64,000 nucleotides of DNA from Setoptus koraiensis. Taxonomy: Eukaryota; Arthropoda. The notes beneath the pieces are model-generated. The model was not told the origin of the DNA, ran no database searches, and worked only from the letters and a program-made list of their open reading frames with translations. Made by a program: the position numbers and the translations under genes. Below are positions 22,958-34,238 of the stretch, piece by piece. Position 1 is the first letter of the stretch; every line of letters starts with the position of its first letter. Where the stretch lies: assembly GCA_048013815.1 (NCBI GenBank), contig CM106586.1:12276001-12340000 (forward strand), written 5' to 3'.

Positions 22958-25107
22958 CTATTCTGGCTCTGGAGGCGGCTGTGCATTTTGCTGTGGTTGC
23001 TGTGTCGGTTCAGGTGGACGGCTTGGTTGGGGTCGTTGCTGGGGGCGCACTTGATCTTGTTGTGGTCGCTGTTGAGCTTGAGGGTGTCCAGCTTGGGGTG
23101 GCACAGGTCGTCTAAAGCAAAGCATCACAGCTATTAGAATAGCTAATATAGTTATCACATAAACATCCCATTCGTCACCTAGTATGACAGATAGATTAAG
23201 ATGACCAAGTGCAGATTCGGTTAGATCTGCAAAACTCATTGAGTTAACTGCTTCCCAAAGATATAGTGCCTTCAACTTGATTTTAACCAAAGCTACAGGC
23301 ACTTGGGCGTCATTGCTAGTTTCAGCCGCTAAATCATAGTATCTCTGGGCCAAATGAATATCGCGCTTTAATCCTAGGCCTTGTTCGTGCATATATCCTA
23401 AATTGAAGAATGCTTGGGCATTCTTTAATTGTTCTGATGCAATCCTGTAATGACTAGCAGCAGCCTCATAATCAACTTTTGTGCCTTGGCCATAGTAATG
23501 ATGATCACCTAGTTTCAATCTGGCGATTGGGTAATTTTGCGCTGCTGATCTAGCCCAATACATGAGCGCTCTTGAGTAGGTTTGATTTTGATCAAACAAA
23601 GTAGAAACTTCCTGGCGATCTAGTATAAAAGCTGCATTACTTTGTGCAACTTCATAACCTAATTCTGATAGGAATGCATAACCGATAAAGGCTTTATCAC
23701 TGTGACCCTCTCTTAGGTCACTATGGGCTTGCATAAGTCTAGTGCCCCAGTTGCCTCGCTCGGCAACATTTTTCAGTAATTCAGTGGCAACGCCGCAATC
23801 TCGGATAGTTCCGGTACCGGTGGCGTGCATTTGAGCCAAGTTATAGAATCCGAGCACATGACCATATTTAGACGAATCTTCAAAATACTTGTAGGCTTTC
23901 TTAAAGTCCTTTTCGACTCCCAATCCTTTGTAGTACATGATGCCTAAATGCAGCTGGCCGTCCATCCAATTTTGTTTTGCTGCATCCTCAAAATGTTTCA
24001 TGGCCTTAGCATAGTCTTTCTCCACACCTTTTCCTTCTAGATACATAATGCCTAGGCCACTTTGTCCAACGGGGTTTCCTTTCTCTGCAGCCGATCGAAA
24101 ATATTGCAAGGCCTTAGTGTAATCTTGCTCAACAGCTGTTCCACCCTCCATATACATCTACATTGATAATAAAAAAATAAGTTATTTTGATAAATGTAAA
24201 TTTATATTTAACATCCCCAAGAATAGATGTTCAATGAATAGATAATAAAATCACTTACCTTGCCTAAATAGGCCATTGCGTTGACATTTCCCGCATCGGC
24301 GGCTTGCTGGAAATAAATGGATGCCTTGTTGTGATCTTTTTCTAGACCTCGCGCGCCCTGAAAATGCAATTGTCCCAGACCTACTTGTGCTTGTACGTCA
24401 CCTTTGTCAGCTAAAAACTGGTAGTATTGTATGAGATCTTCATCCACAATTGGTGAGAATGAACCAGGATTTTCGTGTTCATCATATAATCTTATTCTAT
24501 GTATTATACTAGCTTTGCTAAATGAGAATTCTTCTTCAACTTTCTTAGCAACTCTCCTATACCATTTGAGTGATGATTCACAGTTCTGATAGACGCTTAT
24601 GCCTCCCCAGTATCTATAGGCCAAGGCCATTTGCGCAAATATATTGCCACCGGCGGCCGCAAATGTATAATAGAGCATGGCTTTGGCTTGACTAGCTTGA
24701 ACGCCTAAACCGGCAGCGTACATAAATCCCAAATACATTTGAGCCACGGAACTGCCATTCCTGGACAATTCCTCAAGCAGACCCTGCGCCAATTGGAAAT
24801 CGATCTTGTGATCATGACCGAACAGGTAAGACTCAGCCAATAACTCTTGGCTCCTTGTATAGTTACTAGTTACAATATCTGTAGTTTTTGTCTCAGGTTT
24901 TGTTTGTATAGGTTCATAGGATGGCTCCGACGACGAATATGATTGCTGCTGCTGCTGCGGTTGCTTGCTCTCGGGCAGCTGCTGTTGTTTCTGATCTAAC
25001 AGTGTCTCAAGATTTTGTGGCTCGTCTTCTTCCTTTGGAGGTTCCTTAGTTACAGCTGCCACCAGTTGAAAACAAAGTAAAAGAATAATATGTGATGTGA
25101 AATTCAT
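22958..25107 (-). CDS. SEL1L: SEL1L/Hrd3 ER-associated degradation adaptor, two exons
   Basis: In animals SEL1L partners the HRD1 ubiquitin ligase in the ER membrane and delivers misfolded lumenal proteins for degradation. Exon 1 is 25107-24259 and exon 2 is 24157-22958, with a 101-bp phase-0 intron (GGCAAG|GTAAGT, AATGTAG|ATGTAT). The product is 682 residues. In order: signal peptide (MNFTSHIILLLCFQLVAA), an acidic Gln-rich linker to about residue 80, and multiple Sel1-type repeats such as AQMYLGFMYAAGLGV, AQVGLGQLHFQG, GQSGLGIMYLEGKGVEKDY and AFFNLGYMHEQGLG. A single transmembrane helix (YVITILAILIAVMLCF) and a Pro/Gln-rich cytosolic tail of about 50 residues follow. The fibronectin type II domain of vertebrate SEL1L is not seen. 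The gene is divergent from BCS1. Confidence 0.95.
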
Positions 25108-25641
25108 TTTGAATAAATTGATTTATCATTCTAAATATTGATAAATGTTGCAGAAGTAATTCCCTTTGAAGCAGAATAGCCAGAACAGCGCGAGTTTTGA
25201 ACATCTTTCCAGACAAAAACCAATCAAAGCATAAAGATGATTCAACCTTCAGTAAGCAATATTACTGGCACAATCAAGCAGAGTGTATATCATTAATTGA
25301 AAAATTCTTTATCAAAGGGAGGCAGATATATACTAGCTGAGACAACCTGCATCGGACCATCGCAGCTTCTGAAGCAATCTTTTGAAGTATCACCTGTTCA
25401 AGGTAGTGGAACTTGCAATGGGTATATAGACATAGAGAGAACGCTCTCATTGCATTATTATATGGTGACACTCGCTAGTATTATCGTCGAGATATTGAGT
25501 TGGAATATCTCATAGGCTCGTCATTCAATAGTTTATACTATACAGAAGTAACGACAGTTTGAAATAATGCTCCAATAATCTACTATTGGATATTGAAACA
25601 ATCAACAGCAAGAAACATCAAAGATAATAAAGAAAGTCCCT
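25108..25641. promoter_or_regulatory. Shared divergent promoter region, SEL1L / BCS1
   Basis: 534 bp lie between the two start codons of divergently transcribed genes, so both promoters must lie here or within 5' leaders. No clear TATA box at a fitting distance from either start was identified. Confidence 0.5.
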
Positions 25642-27094
25642 ATGGCCTTTGAAAAGTTGGAGAAGCTTGTCTCAGGCCTCGGCGACAATCCCTACTTCGG
25701 AGCTGGATTTGGTCTAGTGGGTGTGGGAGCCGGCCTGGCACTCAGCCGTCAAGCCTTCGCTCTTGGCACTCTCTTGTTCAAACGTCACTGTTTGATGACT
25801 TTAGAAATAACACATCTTGATTGTAGCTATCCATGGGTTTTGCAATGGATAAATGGATATCACAAGAGGGCCCAGCATTTGAGTGTTGTCACACAATTTC
25901 AACAAAGAGAATCAGGACAAATGAGCATAGAGTTTAGTTTTATACCTAGCGTAGGCATACATTTCGTCAATTTCAACAAGAAATGGATCAAGATTGAACG
26001 CGAGAGACAGGAGAGCGCTATACACTCTCGTTCAGGCATACCTTTTGAGAAGGTAAAATTCACTTGTTTCGGTAGCGACAGAACAATATTTGCCAAGATC
26101 TTAGAACATGCTAGTCAAATGGAGCTTTCTAGGCATGAAGGCAAAACTGTGATATATGAGCCAAGAACAGATAGGTGGGAACCATTTGGGGAGCCTAGAC
26201 CACGAAGGCAATACGAAACAGTCATACTAGATACGGGCATAGCTGACACTATACTTGAAGATGTCAAGGAATTCTTGAGAACGCGCCAATGGTATTCCCA
26301 GAGAGGTGTTCCTTACAGACGTGGTTATTTGTTGTATGGTCCTCCTGGTTGTGGCAAAACTTCTTACATAATGGCGCTGGCAGGTGAACTAGAGTATGAT
26401 ATATGCCAAATGAACCTGAGTGAATCAACACTAGCTGATGATAGACTCAATTATCTTCTCAACGTTGCCCCGAGTAAGAGTATCATTTTGCTCGAAGACA
26501 TAGACGCTGCTTGTTTTAATCGAGAGAATGAAGATGGTAAGTAGGCATAGCTCATAGACCAAAGGACTTCTCCAGTGGAAAATCAAAACTTGTAAAATTA
26601 ACACCATGTCTAACTCTTAATATTCCACAGCCAGATATTATGGCATGGGTAAGCTGACACTTAGTGGCCTTCTTAATGCGATAGATGGAGCCTCATCTTC
26701 TGAGGAGAGGATAATATTCATGACAACAAATTATATCGATCGCTTGGATCCGGCCTTGATTAGACCAGGAAGAGTTGATATAAAAAAATACATTGGATAT
26801 GCAAGCGACGATCAAATCTGCAGAGCTTTTGACAGATTCTTTCCGAGGCCCAACGCTTCAACTGGCACATCTGATGAGTCGAAGGAGTTTCTGAAAGCTA
26901 TCAGAACTTACAATGAAGGGCTTAGTAGCCGTAGGCATTGCACGAGTTTGAGCATGGCAGATATACAATCATATTTGCTTCTTCACAAGGATCGACCTCA
27001 GGCGGCGATCGACAATGTTTCCGCCTGGATCAAGGGAAACATTGTTGAGAAGGGGATGGTGGAAAATGTGAAGCCCGACTTAATACAGACCTAG
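25642..27094 (+). CDS. BCS1L: Mitochondrial chaperone BCS1 (AAA ATPase), two exons
   Basis: BCS1 is an inner-membrane AAA protein that moves the folded Rieske iron-sulphur protein across the membrane during complex III assembly. Exon 1 is 25642-26536 and exon 2 is 26631-27094. The 94-bp intron (GAAGATG|GTAAGT, TTCCACAG|CCAGA) splices to ENEDARYYGMGKLTLSGLLNAIDG. The product is 452 residues (human 419). An N-terminal glycine-rich transmembrane segment (about residues 18-50) is followed by the BCS1-specific domain. The AAA core has Walker A GPPGCGKT at 233-240, Walker B IILLEDIDAA, FMTTN and the arginine-finger region LDPALIRPGRVD. Reading through the donor gives a stop within a few codons, which supports the intron. 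Confidence 0.97.
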
Positions 27095-27220
27095 CCACAA
27101 TAAGGGTACCTCAGAGTGAATATACAAGCCAAATGTCTGAACTGCCATTGTTTTCACAGAATCTCACAGCATCAATAGTTAGAAATATAATTAGTAGTTC
27201 TTTGTTGTTATTAAGGGACA

Positions 27221-27226
27221 AATAAA
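27221..27226 (+). promoter_or_regulatory. Polyadenylation signal AATAAA for BCS1
   Basis: It lies about 127 bp after the BCS1 stop, in the short convergent gap before the eL33 gene. Confidence 0.65.
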
Positions 27227-27389
27227 CTAATACCTCATTTTTTCACGCTCAATCAGCGGCCCTTGATTTTCCTTTGATGATCGAACTCAGTTCGAATGCG
27301 TAGAAGAGAATCGGAATGGCTCAAGGAACACCAAGTGTGTGTGTGAGAGAACGCTCGATCTATTGATTGATTTGTTTAATTTAATTCCA

Positions 27390-27886
27390 TTAGATCCTCG
27401 ATGGATATAACATGACTCTGACACGCTGACCCATGGCTGAGGCTGGTAGATTACGTCTGAATTTAGCTCTGACAACGCCTGAGTTACCGTGTACTCTGGT
27501 CACCTTGCCCCATAAACAACGCTTCTTTGCACGCACTTCCTCATGCTTGATGAGCTTCTTGGTTTTAGCTCTGTAAATGTAAGCGCATTTCTTTCCTAAA
27601 TAGAATTCCGCATCCTTCTTGGTGAGGCAACCTTCTATTCTCAGTAGAGCTGTATGCTCGCGTTGTTTTCGCAATGAACGCTTGTAACCCAAGAACACGG
27701 ATTTGGCGTACAATCTACCACATTTTGGACTCCTCTTTGTGCTGACTGTTTTGGTCTTTGATACAGACTTTGTCTGAAATATTTTGAAGTGGTGCGAAAC
27801 ATGATAGAGAAGATGATTAGTATTTGTCTGAGTTTATGCGTCGGGACTTGACAACTATGAAGAGTTCCGTGGCTTACCTGAGGCAT
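27390..27886 (-). CDS. RPL35A: Ribosomal protein eL33 (RPL35A), two exons
   Basis: A structural protein of the large ribosomal subunit. Exon 1 is only nine bases (27886-27878, encoding MPQ). Exon 2 is 27773-27390. The 104-bp intron has donor CAG|GTAAGC and acceptor TTTCAG|ACAAAG, giving [35 protein letters not shown]. The product is 130 residues, about 20 longer at the N-terminus than the 110-residue human protein; N-terminal extensions are known in insect members of this family. The core matches throughout, including [45 protein letters not shown] and the conserved end VMLYPSRI. A start codon separated from the body by an early intron is common in ribosomal protein genes. Confidence 0.96.
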
Positions 27887-28689
27887 CTTGGTTTATTCTT
27901 CTAGAGTTGTTTTATTATCTGATTTGTTGGTGATTTGTGATAATTATTCCGAACTTCGATAAATGTCCGGCGAAGGCTGAGTAATGACAGAAAAATCTTA
28001 AATAACAATAGGTGTGTCTGATCCAAATTAATAGTGGATGTTTGGTTAGTTATTGTCCAACATGGGGAATCATAACAAAAAAATATCAGAATTAGGAATT
28101 GTAACTGCATGCGCTAGTGCAAATTAGACGGCCACTCTGAAGCCGGATGCCAACATGCTTTCGAGCTATGCAGCCGCTTCTCCCTTTGGCTCTCATGCTG
28201 CCTGCATACATCAACGAGGTGCGCGCGCATCCTCACAGGGCCGGCCGCCAAGTTTGAAAAGTTTTTTTTTGTTTTTGTTTTTTCTGTTCTTGTTTTGCTC
28301 TGTTCTTTTTTCTTGTTTTTCTTGATTTAATTGATCAATGTGAATAAACTAAATCATGATACCATGTATTTCAAGCCATCATAATTTAGCAATTATACTG
28401 TGATGGAAGTTTCTATCTCAGGCTTGTGTAAATGCAAAGAAACATCGATGTAACAACATTTTCATGGATCATTTATTTGTAAAGTACATTGCTAGACCAG
28501 TGAGCTAGATATGAAGTGTGTCTTTCCTCGCATATTGGTGCTGATAGACATTTCTGGGGTGGTTGTTATTTGAGTTTCGGGCGTGGAGATGGATTAACGT
28601 TATCTTGCGTCGACCCGCGTCTATTATATATAGTTATTGTTGTGTATCCATATGGTCTGCGGCGAGTATGTATGTATTGAAGCCTTCTT
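27887..28689. other. Non-coding stretch upstream of eL33, with T-rich tract
   Basis: It contains the eL33 promoter and leader. A strongly T-rich tract (about 28258-28325) is followed by AT-rich DNA. No gene is seen. Confidence 0.5.
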
Positions 28690-29760
28690 TGGAGTCTGTC
28701 TGGGTTTGACTATTGGTGGGGGAGTGTGATATTTGGGGGATATTGTGAGGGATGGGTTTAGGGTGTGGTGTGTGATCTCCTGCCCCCCCTCCCCCAACAG
28801 GTTTTGTTGGGTAGTGATAGTGGAGGTGAGTGAGATTGAGATGTTATTTCGGGGTGGAGGAGGAATGTGGGGTGGGAGGGGGGGGTGTTTGTGGGGTTGT
28901 TGGGCTTATTGGATTTTTAGGAGACGAGTTTGGTGGGGGGAGCGGGACTGGGTGTTGGTCGGGTGAGGTGGGGTGGGGGGGGGGGGAGGGTGTGCTAGGG
29001 GTTAAGTTGGGGGGGGTAGGGTGTGTGAATAGTGGGGGGAGGTTGGGTGTAGGTTGGGTGGGTTGTGTAGATGTGGTTTTTGGTGTTTGGGGTTTGGATC
29101 GGGGGGAGTGGTCTGGGGGAGGTTGTAGGTGCTGTCAATACATACATAATATAACTAAACCCCCCTGTAGAATCTAGTTTTCTTTCATATAAAACAATAC
29201 TCCAAATGTTTCACTAACCAGTACCCCAAAACCGCTACCAAACTACCCACATCCCCATATTCTACAACATATTATCTCTCCCACTCCAACACATACAAAC
29301 CCATACCCAACACTCCCCCATCTCACCTCCAAACCATATAACTCAATCTAACAACACCCCCTCTCGCCAAAAATCATGTGTCACACCATACACTCTCACC
29401 ACCAACTCCCCCATATTATCAAAACTAATCTACTCGTCACATCACTAAACTACCATTACCATGTAAAAGTACTGTTGATAACAAGAGAGAGATACAAAAA
29501 ATTCAATGTACATAATAAATAATTCTACTAAATCAAACTCTCACCCCCCACATCTCTTCACTTCCACTCATCACCTACCTCCCAATCTAACCCCCCCCCC
29601 CCCCCTACCTACCCCACAACACTCACCCTACCAAACATCACAAACCAACATCTCCATACCCCATAAATAATATATACATACAATAACCCCCTAGACCCCC
29701 CCCCCCCAATCAATTCAACCCCCCCCCCCCCCCCCCCTCAGACCATAAATTCACATCTGC
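28690..29760. repeat. Strand-asymmetric tract: G/T-rich then A/C-rich, with homopolymer runs
   Basis: On the + strand, about 28700-29130 is almost all G and T with many G runs (for example 28975-28986). About 29200-29760 is almost all A and C with long C runs (29591-29605, 29696-29708, 29719-29737). The change of strand occurs near 29150. Frames read across it are Gly- or Pro-rich artefacts. It could be a G-quadruplex-forming or low-complexity locus, or a sequencing or assembly artefact. Confidence 0.75.
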
Positions 29761-29762
29761 CC

Positions 29763-30938
29763 CTAATACAAACTACAGATGACTGTGTTCGGACGCCTGC
29801 GTACCACCATGTTAGGGTCATTATCTTCTTGTGTTAGTTCACTCGGAAAATTCGAAGACTCGCTTGAATGTATAGGTTCACAACTTGCAGTGTCGGTATG
29901 GTCATCAGGCTTGTCTCGCAGTGTTGGACCCACCATATCGCTATGTGTTGTAATTTCACTGACACTGACAAGATCATTTGGTCTATTGAAAGAACTTAAT
30001 GTGTTTGGCTCCTTCATGGTAGATAATTCGATCTGCCGAGCAGGGCTTTCCAGTTGTCTGTAAGTTGTTTGCAAACTGTTATTCGATTCACTAAAATTTT
30101 GGGTAGCGTGATAGTCTTGTGATGAATATAAACTCGATGGATCCGCGATACAATTATGTAATTCTTGTATTTGGTCATTGTTGCACCAAGTATACAAGTT
30201 TTGATTGTTGAATTGGTAGGATTGATAATCGTTTGGTTGCCAAGAACAATTACAGTTTATTGTGGCTGATAACTGGTGAATTGGATCTGTAATTCTGCTA
30301 GAGAATGTTCGATTACTGGACTCATTTTGATCGTAATTAGAGTATGACATGAGATTGTTGTTTGTGTATTGACCATTCTCGGCCTCGGTGTCAGCAATCT
30401 CATATGCTGCATCCCTGTTACAAAAACCATTCATATCTAGATAAACATTACCATCGGAAACAATATTTTGGTGTATTTCCATGGGGCTCAACTGATCGTT
30501 AACAATTTGGGCTGCCGATGGATGGGTATGCTGGAAGGTTATATCGTTAGCAAAGTTCTGGTCGTAGTTTGAGGAATCACTAAAGCAATTGTAATGTGTT
30601 GCGGTGTCGCTGGGTTCATATGTTGGGGGCTGAATCGATGATGTCCGATCATTTTGTTCAGATCTGAGAGAATTCACTAAGACGGATTCCGTTCTCATAG
30701 TTCCGTCAACTCTTTCAACTTCCACTTGTGATTCTTTTTTCATGTTGGCTATCCTATATTCTTGCTGTCTCTCGTTTGGAACTTCGTCATTGCAACTACG
30801 ATCGTACGTTGATTTATCGTCGGCGAGTGAATCAGAACTGGTGATTTTTTTCATTTTTATATAAGTTTTGAACTTGGCTTTCACAGTAATAATCATGAAT
30901 AAGTTCACTCCTGAAGAGATGATATTTTTATTTAACAT
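29763..30938 (-). CDS. Unrecognised, largely disordered protein (391 aa)
   Basis: One open frame runs from an ATG at 30938, preceded in frame by a TAA, to a stop that sits against the C-rich tract. After about 30 residues with a mildly hydrophobic start, the protein is rich in Asn, Ser, Asp, Gln, Thr and Tyr, for example SYSNYDQNESSNRTF. It ends in a basic RRRPNTVICSLY. I recognise no domain. A CCCAG just upstream could be a splice acceptor, so this may be the last exon of a longer gene. The length and lack of a long antisense frame favour a real coding sequence. It lies tail-to-head after DNA polymerase delta subunit 2, on the same strand. Transcription-factor-like disorder is one reading, but nothing proves it. 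Confidence 0.6.
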   Translation of the reverse strand: MLNKNIISSGVNLFMIITVKAKFKTYIKMKKITSSDSLADDKSTYDRSCNDEVPNERQQEYRIANMKKESQVEVERVDGTMRTESVLVNSLRSEQNDRTSSIQPPTYEPSDTATHYNCFSDSSNYDQNFANDITFQHTHPSAAQIVNDQLSPMEIHQNIVSDGNVYLDMNGFCNRDAAYEIADTEAENGQYTNNNLMSYSNYDQNESSNRTFSSRITDPIHQLSATINCNCSWQPNDYQSYQFNNQNLYTWCNNDQIQELHNCIADPSSLYSSQDYHATQNFSESNNSLQTTYRQLESPARQIELSTMKEPNTLSSFNRPNDLVSVSEITTHSDMVGPTLRDKPDDHTDTASCEPIHSSESSNFPSELTQEDNDPNMVVRRRPNTVICSLY

Positions 30939-31437
30939 TTGCCAGCTGGGGCTAGCGGGTAACCCTTATAGGCTGATAGAGTCAACATATAGGTATCCTC
31001 CCAGTTGATGAAGGAACTTTTATTTTAACTTCCATTGCATGCATGCTAATAGGCTTTAAGAGTTAACATAAGCTTAGACTAAACAACCACCGTGACACTA
31101 TACCACAACAGAAATGATAACAGTAGTGGGTGAGCTTATGTTTCATCTAACAAACTACAATAGGTTTGTGTGCTAGTACACCGTTCCACTTTCACCTATG
31201 AATGTCAAAAGAGTCGTTGCATAATCACACAAGCTCGCTCTGATTTAAGTTTATAGTAACAAAGATCAAAATTATATACAGTATCACAGACAAAATATTG
31301 TTGCTGTCATAATTGTATTGAATACTCAATAATGCGTTCTTTTTGATCTATGAGAACAAAACAAGAAAAAACTGATGTTCCTTTCGAAACAAACTACACT
31401 CTTCTCGAATACAAATGATTTTATATATGAATTAAAG
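30939..31437. other. Spacer after POLD2, no feature recognised
   Basis: AT-rich DNA between two minus-strand genes. It presumably holds the POLD2 3' UTR and any promoter or upstream exon of the disordered-protein gene. Confidence 0.45.
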
Positions 31438-33144
31438 CTAGCTAAATTTTAATAAATGACAAGATAGATCTTTCAAGTTGATCAAAACACAACTTTGCGA
31501 CTTGTAGAATTGTGGCACAGCCACGAGCAAAGTTCGCTTAATTAAAGCACTCCTAATAGATGTCGTACTATTGGGATCTGGCAGTTCCATCTGTGGCCCG
31601 GATTTAGAATGATGCTCATATTCATAATGATCTACCTTGAATTCAGGCTGACATCCAGCAAAGTAAACGGAAGGTCTTTCATATATGGTGAATGGGTCTT
31701 CATCTTCATAGGGCGTACTATATAAGTTGTCTGGAGCGTTAGGAGCACAATGGCCCCATTTTAGATGGTGTTTCATTATATCAATACTATCTTTGAAGTT
31801 ACTATATTGCTTTATTATATCTACATTTTGTCCCGAAGTACCAAAAATAAGTCTATCGTTATAGAGTGCTTCGTGTGGATTTGTTGTACAATTAAAACTA
31901 TTGTAAATGGTTGATTTAGGAAACATACATGGATGAAATGGTTGTTGCGGGAACAAATGTGTTGTGGGGTCCTGGGGGCCGGGCATGACATCAATATTGA
32001 TTGTTTGTGACAATTGACTAAAGAAATCATCCAGGTTTTTGATGGATTGTAGTGAAGAGACGCGTGGTTTAATCTGTCTGGCGCGTTTCATTTTCTCGCC
32101 TAATGACATAGACTTAGAAGAATCGGTATCATCAGTGTCATGTCTAGAATCAGAGAGACAATTTCCGGCGACAAGCATTCTCGATATTTTGGCGCTCCTC
32201 TGGTCATTTTCAAAACTGGTGCCGCCCCAAACAAAATCTATCAATAACTGGAGAGCGCGCACCAGCGAACTATTTCTAGTTAGCTTGTGATCAAAACCTA
32301 AATCTGATATCAATAAAATATAGTTGTCCTCTTCGGCAACCATGGGATACTCCAGATAGTTTGAGGAGGGTTCACCAGTTTTTTCATCATCAATTCCCTT
32401 GGCGCCTGGCTCGGCAAAACATATGTCAATAACATGAAACTCTGCTCCATCGTTCATTTGGTAGCCCAGCAAGGCCACTGTGACGCCTGTAACAAATTGA
32501 CCAGGATCGATGAGTCCTGACAGGGCGATGTTTTCTTTTGTATCTTGTAGCACGAGACTATCATCGGGACTAGCATAATGACCAACGTACTTTTCACAGT
32601 TTATGTGCCAGTCCTTGCTGGCCAGTTCATTGACGAGATCAGGCTGCAGTTTCATCCTTTTGAATATTGTTCCAATCATTATTGATGGCTCCGACTGACT
32701 GGCAACCAATTGAACTCTTTCATCAGCTGACAGATTACACATGGTTGGGTCATCCGCAAAGGAGGCACCTCTGTTAGAATGAGAAGAACTGGCCGAATCC
32801 AATGTAGCGCTGGTGGAGGCTGTTGCATCGTTTATGTTTGTTGTTGCTGATGGTTGCTGATGGTGTTGTTGTTGTTGCTCTTGTGATGGGGAGCCATGAG
32901 GAAGATAGTCGTAGTTGGCTATTGTGTTGACACCAGGCCATTTGTTTCTAGAATTGTGTAACAAGAAGGGCAGCGCTATGGACAGCCTCTTGTTATAATA
33001 TTGGCTGTATTGTCTAGCAAAGTCACATTGTAATAAAAATCTTGAGTTCAGCAATTGATATCTACATTGAATCCGTTGGACAATTCCATCCTGTTGCGAT
33101 CCGCTTGCACTTGTGCTGGTCATAGATCGGCAGTGCAGTTGCAA
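31438..33144 (-). CDS. POLD2: DNA polymerase delta subunit 2 (p50), single exon
   Basis: This B-subunit of the lagging-strand replicative polymerase joins the catalytic subunit to the other accessory subunits in the nucleus. The 568-residue frame has no intron. The N-terminal RYQLLNSRFLLQCDFARQYS matches the family start. A Gln/Ser/Thr-rich insert follows (about residues 85-130). Then come the OB-fold region (IMIGTIFKRMKLQPDLVNEL, YASPDDSLVLQDTKENIALSG) and the inactive phosphoesterase core. The hallmark stretch is VMPGPQDPTTHLFPQQPFHP, running on into CMFP, followed by GTSGQNV and the C-terminal LLVAVPQFYKSQSCVLINL. It is longer than human p50 (469 residues), mostly through the N-terminal insert and an acidic loop. 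A second ATG lies at 33123. Confidence 0.95.
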   Translation of the reverse strand: MQLHCRSMTSTSASGSQQDGIVQRIQCRYQLLNSRFLLQCDFARQYSQYYNKRLSIALPFLLHNSRNKWPGVNTIANYDYLPHGSPSQEQQQQHHQQPSATTNINDATASTSATLDSASSSHSNRGASFADDPTMCNLSADERVQLVASQSEPSIMIGTIFKRMKLQPDLVNELASKDWHINCEKYVGHYASPDDSLVLQDTKENIALSGLIDPGQFVTGVTVALLGYQMNDGAEFHVIDICFAEPGAKGIDDEKTGEPSSNYLEYPMVAEEDNYILLISDLGFDHKLTRNSSLVRALQLLIDFVWGGTSFENDQRSAKISRMLVAGNCLSDSRHDTDDTDSSKSMSLGEKMKRARQIKPRVSSLQSIKNLDDFFSQLSQTINIDVMPGPQDPTTHLFPQQPFHPCMFPKSTIYNSFNCTTNPHEALYNDRLIFGTSGQNVDIIKQYSNFKDSIDIMKHHLKWGHCAPNAPDNLYSTPYEDEDPFTIYERPSVYFAGCQPEFKVDHYEYEHHSKSGPQMELPDPNSTTSIRSALIKRTLLVAVPQFYKSQSCVLINLKDLSCHLLKFS

Positions 33145-34238
33145 TACCAGTTAAGTGGTCAAAATCTTGCGGTCAGGCTTGGAGCAAATTTCTCACAAGT
33201 GCAACAGCATGACGTTTCATTGATTAAACCTCGATCAGTTGTGGTCATTTCACCATATGTAAACTATTTTTTTTTTTTATTTTTTGTCTTCAAAAACATT
33301 CATACAGCACATGCACCTTTGTCGATGGCACAGCGCGTGTTGTCTGCGCCGATGGGACGCTTCGGTTGTGGGAGTGAATCCTCCCATCGGGAGATTCCAT
33401 TAGAGCAGATGCAATTTTTTCGCCACATTCTTTTTGCGAATAGAAAGTGCACTCGTTGCGTCCCACTGGGGGACCCCACGAACTGTTACTCCCAGATTCG
33501 AGTAATGTACCCAAAAAGTGTTCAGCTCAACCGGTGTACCACTTTTCTGTTTTTTTTTTCGCTGTGCGCTAATGTCACGGGTATATCATGGTTGATCACG
33601 CATGTATTTCGCAAAATGAAAAAGATTTCGAATGACATACTAGGAAGAAGGGAAAAAAGCGGGGAAATGGTGTGGCATTTCTTGGCGTTCAGAAGGTCAA
33701 GCTGAGCACCATTTGGTACCTCTGACCCAAATTTCGGTGTACAACAGTTCGTGAGGCTCCCTTATTAGTTGCAAGGTTCTACGCGTATATATGACATTTC
33801 ATATCAGAGAGAAGATGGTTTCCCTTGCGAATCTGTAGGTTAGCCGCATTTTGTTTGAACTTTGCAATCAATCTGTCGAGTCAAAAATTACATAACAGTG
33901 TAGAGTCTTGCTGAGTGTGTCGTAATGCATCCTTGCTACTATTTTGATGTATGATGGACGACATTCGCGATACCTCAACTATCAACGATGTTGAAACCGC
34001 AGAAAGAGCACCTATACATCTAATGTCACATTATGAACAGGTTCATCGTTGAAGTTACTATAAATAAAAACAATCACAAGCTTTCAATCTGAGGTAAATA
34101 TAGAAATCGCTATCATTACTTTCGATTCAACAAGTCTGTTCTAGAGGATACGAGCCAATCAATTGACATTTGAATCAGCCAAGTCTATATAGAAAATTGA
34201 ATTTAAAACAATTTTAATTGCAGCAATATTCCTACAAA
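33145..34238. promoter_or_regulatory. Divergent intergenic region, POLD2 / secreted protein
   Basis: About 1.1 kb between divergent genes. The part at 33290-33560 is less AT-rich than its flanks and carries a hairpin-like GATGGGAC...CCTCCCATC. Pyrimidine runs lie at 33268-33290 and 33548-33560. The sequence TTGCAG at 34218-34223 just before the secreted-protein ATG could be a splice acceptor of a non-coding first exon. Confidence 0.4.

Noticed and set aside
28733-29177. Gly- and Trp-rich frames in the G/T tract
   Set aside because: They are a direct product of the G-rich composition and have no protein-like content.
34218-34238. Seven-codon upstream extension of the small secreted protein
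   Set aside because: It begins with TTG, not ATG, and the TTGCAG there looks more like a splice acceptor.
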